This document shows positions 7,218 through 15,371 of a stretch of DNA of 37,643 nucleotides, one piece after another (the first letter of the stretch is position 1; each line of letters opens with the position of its first letter). The position numbers were made by a program, and so were the translations under genes. A model generated the notes under the pieces. It searched no databases and was not told where the DNA came from. It saw nothing but the letters and a program-made list of their open reading frames with translations. Source of the stretch: Flavobacteriales bacterium (GTDB lineage: Bacteria; Bacteroidota; Bacteroidia; UBA10329); contig JACJZP010000025.1 in assembly GCA_020635535.1 (NCBI GenBank), positions 1 to 37,643 on the forward strand, written 5' to 3'.

Positions 7218-8585
7218 TTAGATGATCTCAAAATAGCGTTTTGTTTCCCAATCGGTAACCGCTTTGGAGAATTCCCGCCATTCCCATTCACGGGTAGCAA
7301 CAAAGTGATTCACGAATTCTTCTCCGAACAGTTGCTTTGGAATATCTGAGTTCTTCATGGCCTGCGTGGCATCCCAAAGGTTTTTAGGAAGCGTTCCAGC
7401 GCCATTGTCGCGGTAACCGTTGCCAATGGTTTCAGGCACTTGCAGTTTCAGGTTGTTCTCAATGCCGTACAATCCTGCAGCCAAACAAGCGGCCATAGCG
7501 ATGTACGGATTGGTGTCTGAACCAACCACACGTGTTTCCAGTCGGCACGACTTTTCTCCGCCAGGAAGCGCGCGTAATGCAACCGTTCGGTTATCAGCTG
7601 CCCATGTCAAAGTTGTAGGAGCCCAAGCACCTTCTACCAATCGTTTGTAGCTGTTGATGGTAGGAGCGATCATCGGCAAGATGAAAGGCAGACAAGCCAA
7701 TTGCCCTGCCATGTAACTTTCCATCAATTTGCTCATATTCTTATTGCCTTTTGCATCATGGAAAAGGTTCTTCTTATCGTCCCAGAGGCTTTGGTGAATG
7801 TGGCCGCTGCAACCGGGCAGATTCGGACTGATCTTGGCCATGAACGTTGGAATGACGCCATGCAGATGTCCGATTTCCTTTACACCACCTTTAAAGAGCA
7901 CTGCTCTGTCGGCCGATTGAAGAATATCGCCATACATGATGGCCGCTTCGTAAACGCCTGGACCGGTTTCCGTATGCAGCCCTTCAATGGGAACATCAAA
8001 TTGGTCCATGTACTCAAAGATGTCATTGAAGTACTCTTTCTCTTGCGAGCTTCTCAGGAGCGAATACCCGAACATTCCGGGTGTGAGGGGTTGCGGCTCG
8101 GAAAAGCCTCGCTCATGCAGGTCATCTGCATTTTCAGCAAAATTGAACCACTCGAATTCCTGAGAGAAGAATGGTCGGAAGCCCATTTTCAGGGATTTCG
8201 CCTTCACGTTTTTGAGCAGACTTCGAGGGCAAACACCAAGTGGTTTTTCATTCCCATCCACGAAATCTGCCAAGAAAAATGGCACATCATCATCCCACGG
8301 AACTTGGCGGAACGTGCTGAGGTCAATTCGCGCTTGCGCATCTGGGTAACCCGTGTGCCAGCCTGTGTAAGTAACGTTATCGTACGCCACATCAGAACTG
8401 TCCCATCCGAAGACCACATCGCAGAAACCGAAACCGCTTTCAACGGCCGAAAGGAACTTTTCCCTGCGCATCAGTTTGCCGCGTAGCACACCATCAATGT
8501 CCGTAATGGCCAGTTTGATCTTGTTGTGCGATGAGTTGCGAACCTCGTTCAGAATGTGCTCGCGAGTAAGTTCCTTTTCGTTCAT
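7218..8585 (-). CDS. Glutamine-synthetase-family ligase (probable gamma-glutamyl-amine synthetase)
   Basis: A 455-aa protein of the GS catalytic fold. Visible motifs: metal-binding GLHTETGPGVYE (Glu206, Glu213), CSGHIHQSL (His262, His264; nucleotide/metal site), NSYKRLVEGAWAPTT, the ADNRTVALR arginines (333, 338) and ETRVVGSDTNPYIA. The layout resembles GS relatives that join glutamate to amines other than ammonia, such as PuuA (gamma-glutamylputrescine synthetase) or the Streptomyces gamma-glutamylethanolamide synthetase, more than housekeeping GlnA. It lies 2 bases after an isoaspartyl-peptidase gene and downstream of an EAT-type permease, which fits amine uptake followed by gamma-glutamylation. 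Amine specificity is inference; ordinary glutamine synthesis cannot be excluded. Confidence 0.8.
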   Translation of the reverse strand: MNEKELTREHILNEVRNSSHNKIKLAITDIDGVLRGKLMRREKFLSAVESGFGFCDVVFGWDSSDVAYDNVTYTGWHTGYPDAQARIDLSTFRQVPWDDDVPFFLADFVDGNEKPLGVCPRSLLKNVKAKSLKMGFRPFFSQEFEWFNFAENADDLHERGFSEPQPLTPGMFGYSLLRSSQEKEYFNDIFEYMDQFDVPIEGLHTETGPGVYEAAIMYGDILQSADRAVLFKGGVKEIGHLHGVIPTFMAKISPNLPGCSGHIHQSLWDDKKNLFHDAKGNKNMSKLMESYMAGQLACLPFILPMIAPTINSYKRLVEGAWAPTTLTWAADNRTVALRALPGGEKSCRLETRVVGSDTNPYIAMAACLAAGLYGIENNLKLQVPETIGNGYRDNGAGTLPKNLWDATQAMKNSDIPKQLFGEEFVNHFVATREWEWREFSKAVTDWETKRYFEII

Positions 8586-8587
8586 TT

Positions 8588-9577
8588 TCAGTTGTTCTTG
8601 AAGATCAATACTTCCAATTTTCCGTTCGTATCAATATAACCGCGGTACATGCCCGAGGTGTTGAACGGCATTGCAATATTACCATTCGCATCGATGGCGA
8701 TCACGCCTCCCGTGCCGCCAAGTTCGGTCAGTTTCGTGTGGATGACGTTATCGGCTGCTTCGGTAAGCGATTTATTTCCATGTTCCATTTGTGCACTTAT
8801 CTCCTTGGCTACGGCCAGACGGATGAAATACTCGCCATGACCTGTTGAAGAAACCGCGCAGGTATTATCATCGGCATACGTTCCTGCACCGATGATGGGC
8901 GAATCGCCAATGCGGCCATAGCGTTTGTTTGTCATTCCTCCGGTGGAAGTTCCCGCAGCCAAGTTTCCGTGTTGGTCCAGTGCCACGCAACCAACCGTTC
9001 CGAATTTGTCATCCGTCTTTAGCGTCACATCGAATTCAATTTCGGAATGAGCGGGATCGACCATGCCATGACCGCCATCGTGATCCAAGATCACATTCTC
9101 TTTGTCCTTTGCCTTTTTGAGTTGCTGCAACCTGCGCTCGTTGTAGAAATAAGCAGCATCCACTATTGTGATTCCACGTTCTTCAGCGAACTCAACAGCA
9201 CCAGAACCAGAAAGCATCACGTGCTTGGAGTTCTGCATCACTTCTCGTGCAGCCTCAATTGGATTTTTGATAGTGTCCACACCAGCTACTGCACCAGCCG
9301 TCAAGTCCTTTCCACTCATGATGGAGGCGTCCATTTCGTTCTTCTCGTCATGCGTGTAAACGGAACCTTTTCCTGCGTTGAAAAGAGGCGAATCTTCCAT
9401 GATCTTGATGGTTTCCACCACAGCATCCACACTGGTGCCACCGTTTTTCAGAATTGCTTCGCCCACTTTCAGGGCTTCTGTCAACTTCTCGCGATAAGCG
9501 GCTTCCATTTCCGCACTCAGATTTTCTCTGAGGATGGAGCCAGCGCCTCCGTGAATGACAATGGCGTAATTGCTCAT
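8588..9577 (-). CDS. Isoaspartyl peptidase / L-asparaginase (Ntn-hydrolase, type III)
   Basis: A 329-aa Ntn-hydrolase precursor. IHGGAGS near the N-terminus and FGTVGCVALD around Thr194 are diagnostic: the chain is expected to cleave itself before Thr194, which then becomes the nucleophile. GTSTGGMTNKRYGRIGDSP (210-226) supplies the substrate site. Known relatives hydrolyse beta-aspartyl dipeptides and asparagine. There is no signal peptide, so it should be cytoplasmic. It is flanked by the permease (7 bases) and the GS-like ligase (2 bases). In this setting it could release ammonia or glutamyl/aspartyl groups from imported or ligated amides, but that link is inference. Confidence 0.9.
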   Translation of the reverse strand: MSNYAIVIHGGAGSILRENLSAEMEAAYREKLTEALKVGEAILKNGGTSVDAVVETIKIMEDSPLFNAGKGSVYTHDEKNEMDASIMSGKDLTAGAVAGVDTIKNPIEAAREVMQNSKHVMLSGSGAVEFAEERGITIVDAAYFYNERRLQQLKKAKDKENVILDHDGGHGMVDPAHSEIEFDVTLKTDDKFGTVGCVALDQHGNLAAGTSTGGMTNKRYGRIGDSPIIGAGTYADDNTCAVSSTGHGEYFIRLAVAKEISAQMEHGNKSLTEAADNVIHTKLTELGGTGGVIAIDANGNIAMPFNTSGMYRGYIDTNGKLEVLIFKNN

Positions 9578-9584
9578 GATCGTG

Positions 9585-10934
9585 TCACTTTTTATCGTAA
9601 ACGAGTTTATACAACCCGAAAGATACCGCCAGAATTGCCAAGAAAATGAGCGCCAATTGCTGATTGTAATAACTCATTGCTACCATGGAAATAGTGGCAA
9701 TGATGAGCGCCAACGCTGGAAAAATAGGGTAGAGAGGAACACGGAATGGTCGTTCCATATCGGGTTCGTTATTGCGTAACGCGAAGAACGAGATCATGGA
9801 AATGATGTACAACGCTAATGCCCCGAAACACGCAATGGTGATGATCTCTCCCGTTTTGCCGGTCATCAATGCAATGATGCCAATAACCATATTAAAGATG
9901 AGGGCGTTGGCAGGCGTTCTGAATTTGGAATGGACTTTTCCCAATGCTTTTGGCGCGAGGTTCATTCTTCCAAATTCGTACGTGGCGCGACCGGATGCGA
10001 GAATGATACCGTGGAAAGAGGCGATCAATCCGACCAACCCGATGGAAACAATGAGGTGATACCAAACACCCGATTGGCCAACCACATGGCCGATGGCCAA
10101 TGGCAGCGGACTGTCCGACATGTTGCCGTCCGCATCATAAACAATGGCTTCCCAACCGGCTACGCCAACTGAAGAGGTGAACGTGAGCACACAAAGAATC
10201 ACCAACGTGAAAATCGCTGAACCGAAACCGATCAGCACATTCTTCTGCGGATTCTTGGTTTCCTCGGCAACGTTGGCCACGCCTTCAATGGCCAAGAAAA
10301 ACCAAATGGCAAATGGAATAGCAGCAAAAATCCCCGGAATTCCGTTCGGGAAAGCGTTGTGCTGAAGGTTCACTACCTCAAATTCAGGAAGTGTGACACC
10401 TGCAAAGATCAGCAGTTCGCCAACGGCCAAAATGGTAATGACCAACTCGAAAGTGGCTGCGGCTTTCACACCCGCAATATTCAGAGCGGTAAACGCGAAG
10501 TAGGCCAAGATTGCCAACCACGGAATCTCAATACTCGCGCCAGCAATTTCAACGAAAACAGGTTCGGTTTTCAAGAACAGATTGAAGTACGCACCAATGG
10601 CGGCAGCAATGGCCGGTGGCGCAAAAACAAACTCGATGATCTGTGCCATGCCGCCAAGGAATCCCCAGTTTCGGCCAAGCGCTCTATCGGCATAATCGAA
10701 TGCCCCGCCAGCTTTCGGAATGGCACACGCCAATTCCGTGTAGCTGAACGTAAATGTGACGTACATGATGACGATGAAGAACGTAGCAATGGCCAATCCC
10801 AAGGTTCCGCCTTCGGCCAAACCAAGGTTCCACCCGAAATACATTCCCGAGATGACGTAGCCAACGCCCAATCCCCAAAGCATTAAAGGGCCAAGTGTGC
10901 GTTCTAATTTGGGTGAGTTGCTGGTGTTTTCCAT
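9585..10934 (-). CDS. EAT-family (ethanolamine permease-like) amino acid/amine transporter
   Basis: A 449-aa APC-superfamily permease with about 12 hydrophobic segments. The stretches YFGWNLGLAEGGTLGLAIA, PKAGGAFDYADRALG and IEGVANVAEETKNPQKN closely follow the ethanolamine transporter (EAT) subgroup as I remember it. It would import ethanolamine or a related amine/amino acid with protons. It is the first gene of the seven-gene minus-strand operon and its start is 41 bases from the divergent saccharopine-dehydrogenase-like gene, so the short gap must hold both promoters. Substrate assignment rests on family resemblance and on the adjacent GS-like ligase. Confidence 0.85.
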   Translation of the reverse strand: MENTSNSPKLERTLGPLMLWGLGVGYVISGMYFGWNLGLAEGGTLGLAIATFFIVIMYVTFTFSYTELACAIPKAGGAFDYADRALGRNWGFLGGMAQIIEFVFAPPAIAAAIGAYFNLFLKTEPVFVEIAGASIEIPWLAILAYFAFTALNIAGVKAAATFELVITILAVGELLIFAGVTLPEFEVVNLQHNAFPNGIPGIFAAIPFAIWFFLAIEGVANVAEETKNPQKNVLIGFGSAIFTLVILCVLTFTSSVGVAGWEAIVYDADGNMSDSPLPLAIGHVVGQSGVWYHLIVSIGLVGLIASFHGIILASGRATYEFGRMNLAPKALGKVHSKFRTPANALIFNMVIGIIALMTGKTGEIITIACFGALALYIISMISFFALRNNEPDMERPFRVPLYPIFPALALIIATISMVAMSYYNQQLALIFLAILAVSFGLYKLVYDKK

Positions 10935-10975
10935 AGAAGGATGCCTAATTTAGACAAATTGCAATCACACACAGA

Positions 10976-12037
10976 ATGAGCATGGAAAACAAAGACATCA
11001 TTGTTTATGGAGCGTACGGATATACGGGCGAATTGATCGTTAGAAAATGTCAGGAATTGGGTATTAAACCCTTGCTTTCTGGACGAAATGAAGGAAAACT
11101 GAAGCCGATTGCTTATAAGTACGGCTTTCCTTATCAGGTGGCTGATCTGAAAGCAGATGACCTGGACAAACTGCTTTCTGGCGGAAAGGTGGTGATCCAT
11201 GCAGCAGGACCGTTTATCCATACCTCAAAACCGATGGTGGAAGCGTGCATTCGGAACAAGGTTCATTACACAGATATTACGGGTGAAATTGCCGTTTTCG
11301 CGCAAGCCAGAAAGTATGATGAACAAGCGAAAGAAGCAGGTGTGATGGTGCTGCCCGGAACAGGTTTCGATGTGGTGCCGAGTGATTGCTTGGCGGCACA
11401 CATGAAATCGCGGATGGAAGATGCTGATGATCTAGTGCTGGCATTTTACGGAACAGGTCGTGCTTCTAGAGGAACGAGCCTCACGGTTGTGGAAGGTTTG
11501 GGCTATGGCGGAACCATCAGAAAAGATGGAAAACTGAAGCAAGTGCCTGATGCCTATGATGTGAAACGGTTTGATTTCGGACCGAAGAACATGACGGCTG
11601 TGACCATCCCTTGGGGAGATGTTTACACGGCATTTTTCAGTACGGGAATTCCAAACATCAAGGTTTACATGGGTTTGCCGAAGAAGGCCATTGATGGCAT
11701 GAAATGGGGCAAATGGTTCGGTTGGTTGATGCGCACCGAGTTTGTAAAAAATAAGGCGCGCGCCAAGATCATTGCAGGCCAAGCAGGACCAACCGATGAG
11801 CAACGTGCTAAGGCTGCCACCTATTTGGTAGGAACGGTAACCGATAAATCTGGAAAGTCAATCACGTCAACCATTCAAACCCAAGAAGGCTACACACTTA
11901 CTGCCATGACGGCCGTTCATATCGCGCAGCAGATTCTACGAGGCAATTTCAAAGCTGGTTGGCAAACCCCAAGTTTGGTTTACGGCAAGGATCTGATCTG
12001 TGAGGTGAGCGGAAGTCAGTTTGAAGATGTTGATTGA
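10976..12037 (+). CDS. Saccharopine dehydrogenase-like NAD(P)-binding oxidoreductase
   Basis: A 353-aa protein with an N-terminal Rossmann segment IVYGAYGYTGELIVRKCQ and LLSGRNEGKL, followed by VVIHAAGPFIHTSKPMVEACI and HYTDITGE. This is the pattern of the saccharopine dehydrogenase / trans-acting enoyl reductase family. It is not lysine-pathway saccharopine dehydrogenase by length or context; relatives act on diverse carbonyl or enoyl substrates. It begins MSMEN with a second possible ATG two codons in. It diverges from the permease operon and is not followed by a clear terminator. Substrate unknown. Confidence 0.8.
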   Translation: MSMENKDIIVYGAYGYTGELIVRKCQELGIKPLLSGRNEGKLKPIAYKYGFPYQVADLKADDLDKLLSGGKVVIHAAGPFIHTSKPMVEACIRNKVHYTDITGEIAVFAQARKYDEQAKEAGVMVLPGTGFDVVPSDCLAAHMKSRMEDADDLVLAFYGTGRASRGTSLTVVEGLGYGGTIRKDGKLKQVPDAYDVKRFDFGPKNMTAVTIPWGDVYTAFFSTGIPNIKVYMGLPKKAIDGMKWGKWFGWLMRTEFVKNKARAKIIAGQAGPTDEQRAKAATYLVGTVTDKSGKSITSTIQTQEGYTLTAMTAVHIAQQILRGNFKAGWQTPSLVYGKDLICEVSGSQFEDVD

Positions 12038-12099
12038 ACCGGACCTAGATCTCGTGGTAGCCTCGTATGCATATAATCCAACGCGATATAATTCTGTAA

Positions 12100-12145
12100 T
12101 ACTCATCAATGAGTAGTCATTAATGAGTACATCATAGTAGTATTG
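12100..12145 (+). promoter_or_regulatory. 7-2-7 palindrome pair and -7-like box upstream of the two-component system
   Basis: TACTCATCAATGAGTA (12100-12115) is a perfect 7-2-7 palindrome. A second near-copy, TAGTCATTAATGAGTA (12114-12129), overlaps it by two bases, so the two centres are 14 bases apart. TAGTATTG at 12138-12145 differs from TAnnTTTG by one base and starts 38 bases after the first palindrome, the same offset as in three other promoters here. The ATG at 12166 is 20 bases further on. Likely an autoregulated activator promoter. Confidence 0.65.
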
Positions 12146-12165
12146 TCGATCATAATAAGGTGGCG

Positions 12166-12768
12166 ATGGGCAGGAAGGGGATAATGATAGTGGAGGATGA
12201 GGTGATTCCAGCGAATTATGTGATGGAACTCTTGCAAATGCATAACCATACGGTGGTGGGTATTGCAAAGGATTTTGACACAGGTTTCCGACTATTCAAT
12301 GAAACCAACCCCGAACTCATACTCTGCGATATCCGCATTGAGGGGAGTAGGACAGGAATTGACCTGGCACGGGAACTACGTACAAAAGGACTGTTCAAAC
12401 TCATTTACCTTACCGCATTCGGAGACGAAGCAATGTTGCGGGCTGCACAGGAAACGAAGCCAGACCAGTACCTGCTCAAACCATACTCAGATGAGCAGTT
12501 GTTGGCAAGTGTGAAGCTTACATTATTGGAAGGTGGTTTGGATACGGACGCATTTAATTTGCAACAGAAGGTAAATCAACTCAGTCAGCGAGAATTGGAT
12601 ATCGTTCGCCAACTTGTCAATGGCTTGGACAGCAACCAGATAGCGGCCAAGCTGTTTATCTCTAAGAATACGGTAGATACGCACCGCAGAAACATCCTGC
12701 TGAAACTGGATTTCAGTAATACGATGGAATTGGTCATTCATGTACTTAAGCACAACGTTTTACTGTAA
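12166..12768 (+). CDS. Response regulator, REC + LuxR-type HTH
   Basis: The receiver domain (about 1-120) shows the acidic pair in MIVEDE, the phospho-acceptor Asp55 in ILCDIRIEG, Thr83 in LTAFGD and Lys105 in LLKPYS, numbered from ATG 12166. The C-terminal LuxR/GerE HTH (about 139-200) contains LSQRELDIVRQLVNGLDSNQ and FISKNTVDTHRRNILLK. A GTG at 12160 (MAMGRKG) is an alternative start; I prefer the ATG. The gene overlaps the sensor kinase by 29 bases, so the two form a coupled two-component system. Its HTH recognition helix (SKNTVDTHRR) resembles that of the solo LuxR protein at 15053 (SKHTVNTHRR), so both could read the same palindrome. Confidence 0.9.
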   Translation: MGRKGIMIVEDEVIPANYVMELLQMHNHTVVGIAKDFDTGFRLFNETNPELILCDIRIEGSRTGIDLARELRTKGLFKLIYLTAFGDEAMLRAAQETKPDQYLLKPYSDEQLLASVKLTLLEGGLDTDAFNLQQKVNQLSQRELDIVRQLVNGLDSNQIAAKLFISKNTVDTHRRNILLKLDFSNTMELVIHVLKHNVLL

Positions 12769-14530
12769 ACTCCAAAAAGGTCGTTGGCGGCTTTGGTTTT
12801 TCACCTGCCCGGTAATTTTGTCGGCATTTGTCTGGCTGGGTATGGTTTCCGCGGCCTATGCCGAAACTGCTGAGTCCATTGCAGATGAGGCATGGAAATA
12901 CCTACAGCTCTCCGACAACTTCACATACAATCGTTCCGACTCAGCACTGTGGGCCAGTTTAAAGGCGTTGGAACTTGCTAAACGATCAGACGACCCTGAA
13001 CTTCTTTCACAGGCACATCGCTCGGCAAGTATTGCCTTTGGCGATATGGGACTTTACGATGAGGCCATTGAACAGGCCTATCTGGCCATTGCACTCATTG
13101 AGAAGAACGAACTGAACGATGCCGAAAAGCGCATTGCAGACTGCTATCATAGCTTGGCTTGGTTTTACACCTATCTGGAAGACACTGAGAAGCCCTTGCC
13201 ACTTTTTCACCGTGCATTATCATTTTCTAAACGCGTTTTACCCACAGATTCTATTGGAATGGCCAATAGCTTTCATGCCATTGGAGCTTACCATTATCTG
13301 TACAGTTTGCAAATGGACAGTGCCATTTTCTACCTCACCAAGGCGGTAGATTGGTACAGCCGGTTGGATGCAAGCGCGGAGGAAATGCTTCAGGTTCTGG
13401 TAGAGTTGGTAAATGCATATTACCTGAAACCCGACATTGCCAAAGGCGATTCTGTATTGGCAGAACTACGCCTGTATAAGCCATCGGAAGCTTCAGATTA
13501 TGTTCAGAACTACATTCTGTATCTGGAAGGATTGCGAGCCGCTGAACTTGAGGATCATCCGTTGGCCATAGAGCGGCTGGAAACCGTGTACAATTGGGGC
13601 GATACCACCATGCTCCTGCAATCATCGGTAGGCATCAATCTTACCCGAAAATTGATTGAAACGCTTGAGGAGGCCGGGGAGTTCGAGAAGGCATACCACT
13701 ACCTGAGTGCCTTGCGCAAAGTAGAGCAGGAAACCATTTACAAGGACCGGCAGCGCACGGCCAAGGCCTTGGAATACAAGCACGAAACGGCCCGCAAGGA
13801 ATTGCAGATACGCAATCAGCAGAAACAACTTATGCTGCAACGCGTGGGTATTGCGACCGCAGTGGTGGTTCTACTGGTCATTTCCGTGTTGCTCATTGCC
13901 TTGTATCGCACCAACAAGCGCGTAAAGCAGAAGAATGAGAAAATTGCCATGCTGATGCGCGAATTGCATCATCGGGTAAAGAATAACCTGCAGACCGTTT
14001 CCAGTCTTTTAGGATTTCAATCCATGAGGTTGAAGGATGCCGATGCGAAAAAGGCCGTTGCCGAAGGGCGCGAACGGCTGCGTGCCATGGCGCTCATCCA
14101 CAACCTGTTGTATACCGATGACGATGTAGAAACCATCAATATCAGAGAATACCTTACGGAGTTGATAAGTGAACTCCAGATGAGTTATGGGAAACAGGAA
14201 AGTGTTACCCTAAACGTTGAGATTAGCAATGCTCAGTTAGATGCAGAAACCGCCCTGCCTCTTGGCCTGATAGTGAATGAGCTGGTTACCAACACCTTCA
14301 AGTATGCAACAGCAGGGAATGATGTGCTGATACTCACTGTATCGCTTACCAAGGTGGCAGATCCCAGATGGGAATTGTCTATTGCAGACAATGGCGTGCA
14401 GCCCTCAAGCGCCACATCAAGCAACGGAGGCGGTTTTGGGCTCAAGTTGGTGGACATGCTGGTGCAGCAGCTCAACGGCACATGGCAGCAGCAATTCCAT
14501 AATGGCTACAGAACAACTATCCGGTTTTAG
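12740..14530 (+). CDS. Membrane histidine kinase with periplasmic TPR sensor and HisKA_2 core
   Basis: A 596-aa protein. The N-terminus has a signal/membrane segment (about 18-41), followed by helical TPR-like repeats (about 45-330), for example AHRSASIAFGDMGLYDEAIE. A coiled-coil linker (330-366) and a transmembrane helix (368-389) come next. The kinase core starts with RELHHRVKNNLQTVSSLLG (His410/His411 as phospho-acceptor candidates, HisKA_2/LytS-like type). The N box is IVNELVTNTFKYA, the D box ADNG and the G box GGGFGLKL. The TPR part should face the periplasm and sense an envelope signal, phosphorylating the regulator encoded immediately upstream. The signal is unknown. Confidence 0.88.
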   Translation: MYLSTTFYCKLQKGRWRLWFFTCPVILSAFVWLGMVSAAYAETAESIADEAWKYLQLSDNFTYNRSDSALWASLKALELAKRSDDPELLSQAHRSASIAFGDMGLYDEAIEQAYLAIALIEKNELNDAEKRIADCYHSLAWFYTYLEDTEKPLPLFHRALSFSKRVLPTDSIGMANSFHAIGAYHYLYSLQMDSAIFYLTKAVDWYSRLDASAEEMLQVLVELVNAYYLKPDIAKGDSVLAELRLYKPSEASDYVQNYILYLEGLRAAELEDHPLAIERLETVYNWGDTTMLLQSSVGINLTRKLIETLEEAGEFEKAYHYLSALRKVEQETIYKDRQRTAKALEYKHETARKELQIRNQQKQLMLQRVGIATAVVVLLVISVLLIALYRTNKRVKQKNEKIAMLMRELHHRVKNNLQTVSSLLGFQSMRLKDADAKKAVAEGRERLRAMALIHNLLYTDDDVETINIREYLTELISELQMSYGKQESVTLNVEISNAQLDAETALPLGLIVNELVTNTFKYATAGNDVLILTVSLTKVADPRWELSIADNGVQPSSATSSNGGGFGLKLVDMLVQQLNGTWQQQFHNGYRTTIRF

Positions 14531-14577
14531 TTGAGCTGACGGTTGCTTTGCCTCACCTTCTTTATTGACGGTGCCAC

Positions 14578-14940
14578 CGAGGAGTAGCTCGGAGGCGTTC
14601 CTAATAAAAGGATTGGAACAAAACAGTTGTTCCGTGCCATTCCCTATACAGGGATTGATGCAAAACAGTTGTTCCGTGCCATTCCCAATAAAGGGATTGA
14701 TGGAAAACAGTTGTCCCGTGCCATTCCCAATAAAGAGATTGAGACAAAACAGTTGTCCCGTGCCATTCCCAATAAAAGGATTGAGGCAAAACAGTTGTTC
14801 CGTGCCATTCCCAATAAAGAGATTGAGGCAAAACAGTTGTTCCGTGCCATTACCGATAAAAGGATTGAGGCAAAACAGTTACTTGGAGGCATTTCCAATA
14901 AGAGGATTGGCACCGAGGAGTTGCCCAGAGCCAATGTCCA
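14578..14940 (+). repeat. 42-bp tandem repeat array (minisatellite), about 8.6 units
   Basis: Units start at 14578, 14620, 14662, 14704, 14746, 14788, 14830, 14872 and 14914. The core motifs are AAAACAGTTGTTCCGTGCCA and TTCCCAATAAAGGGATTGAG. The first and last copies are degenerate and resemble each other (both contain CACCGAGGAGT), while the inner six to seven are close copies. Because 42 is a multiple of 3, several frames stay open across the array, giving 14-residue repeats such as AKQLFRAIPNKEIE or NSCSVPFPIKGLRQ. None of these frames begins with ATG; only TTG starts are found. I therefore treat it as non-coding. It fills most of the 522-base gap between the kinase and the solo luxR promoter. 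Confidence 0.9.
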
Positions 14941-14985
14941 TTTTTCGGTTGCTACTTGTAGCGCAACTTACGGTTACATCTTAAA

Positions 14986-15031
14986 TACTCATTAGTGAGT
15001 AGTACTGTGTCGTTCTGTTTTTCTCGATTTG
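14986..15031 (+). promoter_or_regulatory. 7-2-7 palindrome and -7-like box upstream of the solo luxR gene
   Basis: TACTCATTAGTGAGTA (14986-15001) is the palindrome with one mismatched pair. TCGATTTG at 15024-15031 differs from TAnnTTTG by one base and starts 38 bases after the palindrome start. The ATG at 15053 lies 21 bases after this box. This probably is an autoregulatory activator site. Confidence 0.65.
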
Positions 15032-15052
15032 TAGCCTGCGTTTTTAGGTAAC

Positions 15053-15286
15053 ATGACACCGGAGCAAATTCAAGAACTCATAGATGCGCTTTCTCCAAGA
15101 GAAAAAGAGGTGCTGCAATTATTGATGCAAGGTTATGATACGGCCGAGATGGCCGAGGAGCTCAACATCTCCAAACACACCGTGAATACACACCGCAGAA
15201 GCATCTTATACCGCACCGGTTTCAAGAACACCCAAAAGCTGGTTCTAACCATAATAAGTTATGGTAGTCAAATACAATGGCACTGA
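15053..15286 (+). CDS. Solo LuxR/GerE-type HTH regulator (77 aa)
   Basis: The protein consists of little more than one LuxR-type HTH: LSPREKEVLQLLMQGYDTAE (13-32), then MAEELNISKHTVNTHRRSIL, ending in a short tail. It has no receiver or ligand domain. It resembles the HTH of the response regulator at 12166, so it may be a constitutively active partner or competitor at the same palindromes. It has such a palindrome in its own promoter and another immediately after its stop codon, which serves the next gene. The last 26 codons or so, including the stop, are duplicated at 17369. Confidence 0.88.
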   Translation: MTPEQIQELIDALSPREKEVLQLLMQGYDTAEMAEELNISKHTVNTHRRSILYRTGFKNTQKLVLTIISYGSQIQWH

Positions 15287-15346
15287 GGCATCAATCAAAT
15301 ACTCATTGATGAGTAACGCCATAAAAAGCAGTCAAATTTCCTTTGC
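15207..15346 (+). repeat. 140-bp direct repeat, copy 1 (luxR 3' end plus promoter)
   Basis: This segment matches 17369-17508 with no gaps at a constant offset of 2162 bases. I count five mismatches in 140 bases. It contains the last 80 bases of the solo luxR gene and the complete palindrome plus -7-like box serving the T9SS gene at 15372. It ends just before that gene's start region. Confidence 0.9.
15300..15345 (+). promoter_or_regulatory. 7-2-7 palindrome and -7-like box upstream of the T9SS/FISUMP genes
   Basis: TACTCATTGATGAGTA (15300-15315) is a perfect 7-2-7 palindrome. TTCCTTTG (15338-15345) differs from TAnnTTTG by one base and starts 38 bases after the palindrome. No convincing -33 TTTG is present, as expected for an activator-dependent promoter. 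Confidence 0.68.
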
Positions 15347-15371
15347 TTGCCGGTTGAGTTGAATCCTGCAA

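Noticed and set aside
7701..8486. A 261-codon plus-strand open frame.
   Set aside because: It is antisense to the GS-like ligase, whose motifs are intact; the encoded sequence has no recognisable domain.
9047..9649. A 200-codon plus-strand open frame.
   Set aside because: It is antisense to the isoaspartyl peptidase gene and spans the junction to the permease; a shadow frame.
14578..14940. Repeat array considered as CRISPR.
   Set aside because: Units are contiguous 42-base tandem copies with no unique spacers between constant repeats, and no cas genes are present.
14565..14984. A 139-codon plus frame through the 42-bp repeats as a repeat protein gene.
   Set aside because: It starts only with TTG, has no signal or ribosome-site support, and several other frames are equally open because the period is a multiple of three.
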